DNA of 64,000 nt from Fragilariopsis cylindrus CCMP1102. Taxonomy: Eukaryota > Bacillariophyta > Bacillariophyceae > Bacillariales > Bacillariaceae. Made by a program: the position numbers and the translations under genes. Each line of letters starts with the position of its first letter. The first letter of the stretch is position 1. The notes beneath the pieces are model-generated. The model was not told the DNA's origin, searched no databases, and saw nothing but the letters and a program-made list of their open reading frames with translations. Shown here one piece after another: positions 56,976-64,000 of this stretch. The stretch is taken from NCBI GenBank assembly GCA_900095095.1, contig FMBT01000341.1:124001-188000 (forward strand). The letters are read 5' to 3'.

Positions 56976-57181
56976 TTCCTCCGGGCAACGCATGATTCGC
57001 ACGCGCTATGGTCTGAAAATTATTACACGCCAAAGCAACTTGAACCCTTGAAATATTCGCTTATTTTTTTATTTTTTCGTGCATTTCGCATTTTGTGCGT
57101 AGAGTTCAAGGGTTCAAAGCGCTATTATCTTCTAATAAAGCCAGACGATAGCGCGTACGAACTATGCGTTGCACGGAGGAA
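56976..57181. mobile_element. MITE-like element with long terminal inverted repeats
   Basis: Left end 56978-57009 (CCTCCGGGCAACGCATGATT then CGCACGCGCTAT) is the near-perfect inverse of 57148-57179 (ATAGCGCGTACGAACTATGC then GTTGCACGGAGG). The match extends a few bases inward (GTCTG) and outward. A second inverted repeat, TTGAACCCTTGAA / TTCAAGGGTTCAA at about 57041-57053 and 57106-57118, is nested inside. No target-site duplication was found. Confidence 0.7.
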
Positions 57182-57412
57182 GTATGTCTGATGAATTCGA
57201 TGCTTCATTCCTTCATTAATGTTCAATGATTTTTTTTGACATCATCACGTGTACGAAGTACGCAAATCAAATCGTGTGAGGTTTTGTTTCACGGACTATC
57301 ATTTAACGACTATAATTATGTTGCTTAATCCCCGTGTCAAGAGCGAAGATTCAATTGAATATACCTACTGTAATAGCATACCGTACGTAGTAACAGTAAT
57401 TGTAGGTAGTAG

Positions 57413-58156
57413 TAGGGTTTGGAAATTTCACTACTTGCTTAAGTAGGTGAAACTTTCAACGTGAAGTTTCCTGAAGTTTCCATTAGGAATGTAACTCGTG
57501 ATACAATTTTTTTCATTCACTAATTGAAATTTTTTCTTCAAGTTTCGTTGATCCCCCTGCGGGACTCAATTCTTAGTGACTCAAATTTTTATGGGACTTG
57601 ATTTCTCGTGACTTAAATTTGGACTCAAATCTAGACATATTTCAGACATATTTCAGACATAAAAATATTAAATTTCGTTCTTGTCCCAAATTCGATACTT
57701 AAGGTTGTTTTTAAGGGATTTACTTAGAGAAATCATAGAAAACACACAAAATCACATAAAAAGCAAGGTTTTTCCTACTTTTCGCACAATCACTTTTTAT
57801 TTTCATTTCATTCTACAACACGACAGATATTCTTCTAAAACATGACAGATATTTTTTTGTTATTATTCTCGGATTTGCATTTTTGGGACATTTTTTAAAA
57901 AATTATGTCCGAAATATGTCTAAAATATGTCTAAATTTGAGTAATAAAATTTACTTTGCAAAAAAAAAAAAAAAATTGATGAAACTTAGTGAGTAGAAAG
58001 TTTCACTCATTTCGAAGTTTCATGAGAGGTGCGGTTGACTGAAACTATCCTCTCATTCGAAATTTCAATTTTTTTTCTGAAAATAGTGAAGTTTCTCTAA
58101 AATTCAAAATAATGGAAAATATCGAGACGTGGATATATTGAAGTTTCCAAACCCTA
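57413..58156. mobile_element. Non-autonomous hAT-like DNA transposon with 8-bp target-site duplication
   Basis: The 744-bp element starts TAGGGTTTGGAAATTTCA and ends with its inverse TGAAGTTTCCAAACCCTA (one mismatch in 18). It is flanked on both sides by GGTAGTAG (57405-57412 and 58157-58164). An 8-bp duplication and a TAGGG terminus fit the hAT superfamily. No transposase frame is present. The interior is rich in GAAGTTTC / AGACATATTT motifs. A third terminus-like sequence (GAAATTTCCAAATCCTAG) lies at about 58246-58263. Confidence 0.8.
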
Positions 58157-58448
58157 GGTAGTAGGCCTGTGTAAGTCTTATCAGGGCCATCCTACGGAAT
58201 TTTGCGGTACAGTAACTTCCAAAAAAAACTAAAGTGGAACTCCAATGAAATTTCCAAATCCTAGAAAAAACGCCGCAGAAAAAAGAAGAAGAAGCAAGAA
58301 GCTTAGAAACACAACTCAATGAGAGACAAAGAGACAGACGAGAGTACAACGAAGGGAGACAAGAGAGAACAGAACAGGATTGGTATAAGAAGAGGGTGGT
58401 CATAATACGGTTTTCGTATAAAAGAAGAACAGAGTACATATTATTACT

Positions 58449-60977
58449 ATGTCATCGTCGTCAAGCAGCGGCGTTGGTGAAAAGTCTCCATTTTTTCGAC
58501 CGAATATTACACGGAATGGAAAACGTATCAGTCGTAATGATCGTGGCTTTGATTATGATAGAGATAGTGTTTACAATAGCAAGACCAACAAGACCAACAA
58601 CGCCAATAATAATAATGACGATGAAATAAAAGAACATAAATCAACAATAATTGGTTGTTCGTCTAATTTAATTAATGCCATAGTTGGTGCAGGAATTGTG
58701 GGTATACCCTATGCAATACAAGAATCAGGATTTATACCAGGACTATTATTGATTTTATTTTCTGGTATAGTCACCGAAAAATCATTACGATTATTAGTAG
58801 AAACAGCAAAACATTCAAATGTTCCATCGTACGAAACATTAATGGAAGCCTGTTATGGTAAATATGGTTTTTTATTTATATCCATTAATATGTTTATTAT
58901 TGCCTACGGAGCTATGCTTAGTTATCTGATGATAATCAAGGATACATTTTCAACAATATTAGGTATCGATGAAACTGACGAATTACAAAGAAGATACATA
59001 TTAGTAATTATATCTATTATACCATTAGTATTAAGTTGTCAACGTGATATGGCGGATTTAGCAATCACATCGAAAATGAATGTTATATTGGATTTTTTGA
59101 TAGTTTTATCAGTGATTTATTTAGCAAAATTAACACCCACCAAAATATTTGATACATTAGGACTGGCAGTAGCAGACTATAATGATTCTGATTACGATGC
59201 TGATAATGATTTTGATAACAACACCAACAACTCGTCATTTATTCAGTCACCTGGAGTAATTCCAATTCCATCATCTTCATCGTCATACGACGTATTGTCA
59301 GAATCATCATCAGAATCATCATACGTATCATCATCATCATCGATATTATTTCAAATACAATATAAAACAGTATTTATTGGTTTAGGTGTCCTATCATTTG
59401 CATTTGTTTGTCAACATTCAGCATTTATTATAGCAGGATCATTAACAAAACCAACCAAAGAACGTTGGTCAAAAGTAACAAAATTAGGTGTCTACAGTTC
59501 TGTTTCATTAGCTATGTTAATGGGTATATGTGGATATTTAGGATTTAGTACTACATCTACTAGTACTACTGAAGAAAATATTGGTCATGGTCATCATCAA
59601 CCACATCATAGTCAACGAATGATAAGTGGAAATATATTAAATAGTTTACCAGTTGATTCCAATATAGCGAATATTGCACGTGGATTATTAGGAATAACCA
59701 TGTTATTTGTATATCCAATGGAATCATTTGTGGCACGGCATTCCTGTGTTGTGTTATTCTTTCATGGACGGCAAGCACATGATGGGGATGATACATCTGT
59801 ATTAAATCGATTCGATAGAAGAATTATAGTCACATTTCTATTATATTTAATGGCTGTTATACCTGCTGCATTGTGCAATGATTTAGGAATTGTCTTAGCC
59901 ATAGTCGGTTCTATTGGTGGTTCCTGTTTAAGTTATATCGGACCAGGTATAGTTTATATCGGTATCCATGGTGGACGATTATTAGAATTAAATGATATAT
60001 ATTTTGGTGCAAACAATAGCAGCAGTAGTAATAACAAAAGCAAAAAAAATAATAAGGATAATAACTGCTTTGTGAATCTTGTACAATCAATATTGAAAAC
60101 AATCCTATGGTGTATAATTGGTATGCCAATATGGATAAAATTTGCAACAATAGGAAAACAATATTTAACAAATCATATATCAGATATGGCATTAAAATCA
60201 CCTCATCCAATTCGGATTGGTAATGTACGATTTGTACGTGCTAAGGTACATGGCAATCACAGATATACACGTGTTGTTATGTTACAAAGTCCACAGTACG
60301 ATGATGATACTAATACGAATAACATAACCAGCAACAAGAATAAGTATCGTGATCGTTCCAATTCCTTACCATCGTCGCCGCCACCCACTACCACTACCAC
60401 CATTGCCACTAAAATTACTGGCGATGACCAACACAATCAACATAACCGTCATCAACATAATCATCATGAAGTAGAAACGAAACTATTACGTGCTGATTCA
60501 ATACCAAGATTATCTTCAGATAATAAAAAAAAAAGTTATAAAGTGCAAACAATGAAGGATGGTACAATCATTGCATTACCAGCATCAGCATTTTTCCATA
60601 ATCATGATCCTACCACTACGACTATCAGTACTAGTACTAGTACTCAACGAGTACAGCAACAGCATAAAGGTTTGGTAAACAAAAACAACGACGACTGTGA
60701 CGACGACGATGATGATACCGAAAAACAAAACTATCAGTCAACAATCGATAATAACAGAATCGATGCAAACAACCTGCTCCTTGCGACAAACAATCGTCAA
60801 GATAAAGAAGAAGATGAAGTTGTTGATGATGCCGATATTGATAATGATGATTTGGCTTTAGAAGATGATCCACAACGCGATCCACCATCTGTAACTGATT
60901 TTTTCATTGCTATCTCATACGTTATTTTCGGTGTAATTGCATTAGCAGCTGGATTGACTTCAATCTTTTTTGGGTAA
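58449..60977 (+). CDS. Amino-acid/auxin permease (AAAP/SLC38-type) transporter
   Basis: Intact, intronless 842-aa protein. After a Ser/Asn-rich N-terminus the first membrane helix region reads SSNLINAIVGAGIVGIPYAI, the AAAP signature (N..VG.GI...P.A). About ten further hydrophobic helices follow (FIPGLLLILFSGIV; FLFISINMFIIAYGAMLSYL; YILVIISIIPLVLSC; VFIGLGVLSFAFVCQHSAFI; ITMLFVYPMESFVARH; IVTFLLYLMAVIPAALC; LAIVGSIGGSCLSYIGPGIV). A large Asp/Ser-rich loop sits between helices 5 and 6 (59190-59340). A roughly 230-residue hydrophilic region separates the main bundle from a final TM (FFIAISYVIFGVIALAAGL), which is unusual for the family. It likely moves neutral amino acids with H+ or Na+; substrate not determinable. 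Confidence 0.88.
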   Translation: MSSSSSSGVGEKSPFFRPNITRNGKRISRNDRGFDYDRDSVYNSKTNKTNNANNNNDDEIKEHKSTIIGCSSNLINAIVGAGIVGIPYAIQESGFIPGLLLILFSGIVTEKSLRLLVETAKHSNVPSYETLMEACYGKYGFLFISINMFIIAYGAMLSYLMIIKDTFSTILGIDETDELQRRYILVIISIIPLVLSCQRDMADLAITSKMNVILDFLIVLSVIYLAKLTPTKIFDTLGLAVADYNDSDYDADNDFDNNTNNSSFIQSPGVIPIPSSSSSYDVLSESSSESSYVSSSSSILFQIQYKTVFIGLGVLSFAFVCQHSAFIIAGSLTKPTKERWSKVTKLGVYSSVSLAMLMGICGYLGFSTTSTSTTEENIGHGHHQPHHSQRMISGNILNSLPVDSNIANIARGLLGITMLFVYPMESFVARHSCVVLFFHGRQAHDGDDTSVLNRFDRRIIVTFLLYLMAVIPAALCNDLGIVLAIVGSIGGSCLSYIGPGIVYIGIHGGRLLELNDIYFGANNSSSSNNKSKKNNKDNNCFVNLVQSILKTILWCIIGMPIWIKFATIGKQYLTNHISDMALKSPHPIRIGNVRFVRAKVHGNHRYTRVVMLQSPQYDDDTNTNNITSNKNKYRDRSNSLPSSPPPTTTTTIATKITGDDQHNQHNRHQHNHHEVETKLLRADSIPRLSSDNKKKSYKVQTMKDGTIIALPASAFFHNHDPTTTTISTSTSTQRVQQQHKGLVNKNNDDCDDDDDDTEKQNYQSTIDNNRIDANNLLLATNNRQDKEEDEVVDDADIDNDDLALEDDPQRDPPSVTDFFIAISYVIFGVIALAAGLTSIFFG

Positions 60978-61223
60978 AGCGAAGCAAAGCAAGATAAAAG
61001 CGGTACTAAAAATATCCAAAACCATTGCTAGCTAAATACTACTGTAGTATAAAACACAGGATAGACAATGTGGATAGTGTCGTGATATTCCTTTTTCTGA
61101 AGCCGTCGTATACTGAATAGTTCTTAGCTAGCCAGTAGTAGATACTTTTGGTGATACAAAACATGTATACGTTATTTCACTGCCGTGCCGCTTGATGTGG
61201 TTTGGCAAGGAATTGAAATAACA
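60978..61223. other. Convergent spacer between transporter and HA-repeat genes
   Basis: Only 246 bp separate the two stop codons. Both 3' UTRs and polyadenylation signals must lie here. No repeat seen. Confidence 0.5.
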
Positions 61224-63770
61224 TTACCAGGTGTCACCGAATAGATCATCCATCCCCTCAAATGCATTTTTAGGGATTCTATCATCATCATCATCATCAT
61301 ATTTTTCATGCTTGTCATTATTCTCCCTCCATATAATACCAATATTTTCTAATCGGTGTTGTAAAACAATATCAAGTGTCCCATCATTCTTTTTTTGATG
61401 TTGAGCTTGTACCCATATACCAAGATTTTTACGATCTTGTGTTTTATAACTTCGTCGAATAGAACATGTTCCTTCTTTTTGACTGTATTCTTTTAGAAGT
61501 GTAAACATACTTTCCCATTTTTGTGATTGTACATCCCAAACAACACCAATTTCTTCTAGACGGTGTTGTTGTTTTATATCCAATTTGTTATTCTTTTTAT
61601 TTTGACGTTGTCTATTTAGCCATAAACCCAAATTATTTTTATGATCATTTGTTTCTCCTACTATATAGTATGGTGGTACATTACAATCTCCTTCACGATT
61701 TTTATATTCTACAAGTAATTCAAACATACATTCCCATTTGTGAGATTGTAAATCCCAAATAAAACCACCATCAATATTATTTAATTTATCTTCTTTTGTT
61801 GTTTGCAGTTTTCCTTTCTTCTTGTCCATTCGTTGTGTAGTCAACCATGCACCCAAATTTTCTCCATCTTCTTTGTGATCTTGTGGCACATTGCAATTTC
61901 CTTCCCTCACTTTGTATTGTACAAGAAGAGTGAACATAGACTCCCACTTTAGTAGTAACACATCCCATACAACGCCTATATCCTCTAATCGTTTTTGTTT
62001 TTCAATATCTAGCTTTCCCTTCTTTTTGTCCATTCGTTGTGTGTACAACCATGTACCAAGATGTTTGGTACTAGTTTGATCATGATCGTTTTGGACTTGT
62101 ACTTTGTAAGATTGTGGTATATTATAGCATTGTCCATGTGAATTTCTGTATTCCTGAAGAAGTATATACATATCATCCCAATTCGAATTACAATTAGTTA
62201 CATTCGGATCCCAAATAATACCAATATCATCTAATTTTTGAATCCGTTTCTTATTCAGCAAGCCGCGTCTTTTTCGTGCACGTTGATATTCTAACCAATA
62301 TCCAAGATTATTGACAACAACTTCATTATCATTGCTGTTGTTGTTCTTGTTGTTGTCATTTGTTGTTGCTGTTGCTGATGTTGTTAATATAACATTTGCT
62401 TCTACTTTGACTTCTTCTTCTACTTTGTATTGTTTTGGTACATTACAATGACCTACTCGTTGTTTGTATTCATTAAGTAAGGTAAACATGTAATTCCATG
62501 TCTTATGATGTAAATCCCATTCCATACCCAATTCTTCTAATCGTAATTGTCGTTTGGAATCTAATTTTTGAATCTTTTTATGTCTGCGTTGTGTATCTAA
62601 CCAAATACCAAGATTTATTGTTTTTATTTTTGCATTTGTATCATTCTCATTATTATCTGTATAAGTAGTATCAATTGTATAGTGTTTCGGTACATTGCAA
62701 TGTCCTTCTTTTATTTGGAACCAGATCAGATAGTTAAACATTTCTTCCCATTTTTGTGTCCATACAGTAACAATGTTATTTGTACCATTCACATTCTCAT
62801 TCTCATTCTCATTACCTGTACTGATATTAAAAACGACACCAATATCTTCCAGTTGATTTTGTTTTTTCCTACTTAATTTTTGATTCTTTTTTAATTGTCG
62901 TTGACGATCCAGCCATCGTCCAAGTAATCGATTATTATTATTGTTATTATTATTATTATAATGTCGTGGTACATAACAATCACCGTACTGGTCCTTATAT
63001 TCTTGAAGTTGTGTTAGCATCTCATTCCATTTTTGGGATGAGACATTCCCACCCCATACAATACCAAGTTGATTCAATTTCTGTTTCTTTATTGGATCAA
63101 GTATTCCTTTTGTCTTCGCTTGACGTTGTGTATTCAACCAGGTACCTAAATTTCTATTAGTTGTAGTATTATTATTTGTTGTTGTTGTTTTATAACTTCG
63201 TGGTACATTACAATGTCCATTTTCTTCTTTGTATAGTACTAGCAATTCAAATGTTTCATCCCAACGACAATCATGACTTATTATTCTTCTTCTTGTTGTT
63301 GTATTTTTATTTGTTATGTTATCTTGTTGCCGCTGCTGCCGACTCGTTGGTAAGAATGACGACGACGAGGAGGAAGAAGAAGAAGCAAGTTCCGTCGACG
63401 ACGACGACGTCGAAGATGATGATGATGCTATTTTCATCGAAGAAAATGGAAGAATCAAGCCATGACGATTATTATCATTATAGCTCGTCGTCGTCCTCCG
63501 ACACGACGACAACCGACAGTTCCGATTCTGTTCGTTGTGGTGGTTATAAGATGATGATGATGATGGTGTTGGTGCTGTCGTATGGGTTGTCGTAAAAGAC
63601 GAGAATGCGTACACCGTATAGTAGCTACCACTTCTTCTTCCTTTTTTACGTGTACACCGTGTAGGAGAGTTGTTGTAACAATGCAACATCAGTGTAATTA
63701 TTATATACCCCAACACTCCCACTAACATCTTCGTCTTCCTCCTCCTCTTCTCTAAACTCATCATTGTCAT
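61224..63770 (-). CDS. Helicase-associated (HA) repeat protein with eight repeats and signal-like N-terminus
   Basis: Intact 848-aa, intronless gene. A hydrophobic N-terminal segment (residues 15-32, KMLVGVLGYIIITLMLHC) and a Ser/Thr-rich linker precede eight tandem HA domains of about 70-90 residues. Each has the pattern W..MF.LL..YK...G.CNVP......LG.WL..QR...K...L.......L..IG..W (units begin RWDETFELL, KWNEMLTQL, KWEEMFNYL, TWNYMFTLL, NWDDMYILL, KWESMFTLL, KWECMFELL, KWESMFTLL). HA domains occur beside bacterial helicases and are hugely expanded in diatoms; they are thought to bind nucleic acid. Here no helicase core is present. Repeat 6 has a two-residue insertion before its last tryptophan (NNIDGGFIWD). 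A secreted or organelle location is suggested by the N-terminus but unproved. Confidence 0.85.
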   Translation of the reverse strand: MTMMSLEKRRRKTKMLVGVLGYIIITLMLHCYNNSPTRCTRKKGRRSGSYYTVYAFSSFTTTHTTAPTPSSSSSYNHHNEQNRNCRLSSCRRTTTSYNDNNRHGLILPFSSMKIASSSSSTSSSSTELASSSSSSSSSFLPTSRQQRQQDNITNKNTTTRRRIISHDCRWDETFELLVLYKEENGHCNVPRSYKTTTTNNNTTTNRNLGTWLNTQRQAKTKGILDPIKKQKLNQLGIVWGGNVSSQKWNEMLTQLQEYKDQYGDCYVPRHYNNNNNNNNNRLLGRWLDRQRQLKKNQKLSRKKQNQLEDIGVVFNISTGNENENENVNGTNNIVTVWTQKWEEMFNYLIWFQIKEGHCNVPKHYTIDTTYTDNNENDTNAKIKTINLGIWLDTQRRHKKIQKLDSKRQLRLEELGMEWDLHHKTWNYMFTLLNEYKQRVGHCNVPKQYKVEEEVKVEANVILTTSATATTNDNNKNNNSNDNEVVVNNLGYWLEYQRARKRRGLLNKKRIQKLDDIGIIWDPNVTNCNSNWDDMYILLQEYRNSHGQCYNIPQSYKVQVQNDHDQTSTKHLGTWLYTQRMDKKKGKLDIEKQKRLEDIGVVWDVLLLKWESMFTLLVQYKVREGNCNVPQDHKEDGENLGAWLTTQRMDKKKGKLQTTKEDKLNNIDGGFIWDLQSHKWECMFELLVEYKNREGDCNVPPYYIVGETNDHKNNLGLWLNRQRQNKKNNKLDIKQQHRLEEIGVVWDVQSQKWESMFTLLKEYSQKEGTCSIRRSYKTQDRKNLGIWVQAQHQKKNDGTLDIVLQHRLENIGIIWRENNDKHEKYDDDDDDRIPKNAFEGMDDLFGDTW

Positions 63771-64000
63771 TACTATATACGGTATCAGTCAGATTGGATT
63801 GAAGGCGTTTAAGTTCAAAAGTAGAGTGTCCCTGCTGCGATAAGTTAGTAGAGTGCTAGAATGTTGTATTGTCCTCTTCACAAGTTAGTTTAGTTAGCTG
63901 TTGCCTTCAAATAAATCTTCAATCTTAGCTGGAATATGATGGCATGACGTCGTTCAAAAAAAAATGCTTCGGGACTGATTAGTCCGTGACTGAAGATTCA
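63771..64000. other. 5' flank of the HA-repeat gene to window end
   Basis: Only 230 bp remain. This is the presumed promoter side of the HA-repeat gene. No specific motif was identified. Confidence 0.4.

Larger units (their letters stand above)
56590..58448. other. Divergent intergenic region carrying two small DNA transposons
   Basis: A 1.9-kb spacer between the head-to-head P4H-like and amino-acid-transporter genes. It contains the elements at 56976-57181 and 57413-58156; the rest shows no gene. Promoters of both flanking genes must lie here. Confidence 0.6.

Noticed and set aside
1-64000. CRISPR arrays, rRNA, tRNA genes, bacterial operons
   Set aside because: No regular short repeat/spacer pattern, tRNA B-box with cloverleaf or rRNA-like sequence was noticed, and introns and codon repeats show a eukaryotic nuclear genome. 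A tRNAscan run would be decisive.

Overview
The window reads as nuclear DNA of a eukaryote, most likely a raphid pennate diatom. It is AT-rich and gene-sparse, with small introns (about 90-200 bp, GT-AG) and long Asn/Asp/Ser/Gln tracts inside proteins. Several gene families are typical of diatoms: extracellular LRR proteins with GSIPSEIG repeats, helicase-associated (HA) repeat proteins, a large ARM-like family, tandem AP2-domain proteins and diatom-type Kir channels. All family assignments are made by eye from motifs; no database search was run.

Layout. 0-2.3 kb: 3' part of an LRR protein gene. 4.8-6.9 and 15.0-17.0 kb: two Kir-type potassium channel paralogues on the minus strand, each carrying a zinc-finger-like insert. 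8-10 kb: START-like lipid-binding protein. 12.8-14.7 kb: broken 2TM (SLATT-like) gene. 18.3-19.5 kb: ARM-like protein. 21.0-23.0 kb: heavily frameshifted NPL4. 24.8-27.4 kb: AP2-AP2-Tudor-Tudor-PWWP-like gene with frameshifts. 28.4-29.8 kb: broken conserved diatom gene. 30.3-31.1 kb: SDR. 33.2-34.6 kb: 3CxxC (ZAR1-like) zinc-finger protein with SUMO-interaction-like motifs. 35.8-36.5 kb: MYND protein. 37.8-38.9 kb: class C (GABA-B-like) 7TM receptor core. 39.4-42.3 kb: fusion of a Leu/Phe/Val-dehydrogenase-type enzyme with a sarcosine-oxidase-type FAD enzyme. 43.2-44.8 kb: SABATH carboxyl methyltransferase. 45.1-47.7 kb: transposon-like repeat with a ~192-bp tandem array. 48.1-49.1 kb: HAD pyrimidine 5'-nucleotidase-like enzyme. 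52 kb: EMC5. 53.5-56.6 kb: prolyl-4-hydroxylase-like enzyme with a myristoylation-type N-terminus. 57-58.2 kb: two non-autonomous DNA transposons, one with a clear 8-bp target-site duplication. 58.4-61.0 kb: amino-acid transporter. 61.2-63.8 kb: eight-repeat HA protein.

The genes do not form a pathway; this is an ordinary eukaryotic patchwork. Two themes stand out. First, several proteins have unusual architectures: the dehydrogenase-oxidase fusion, Kir with a zinc finger, the AP2/Tudor/PWWP-like protein, and a lipid-anchored P4H. Second, many genes between 10 and 45 kb are interrupted by single-base indels, often in short homopolymers, although the protein reads through conserved motifs in a neighbouring frame. 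The long genes at 48-64 kb are intact. Either the assembly is locally under-polished or this part of the locus is decaying. I mark such genes as frameshifted and give their extents as whole loci.
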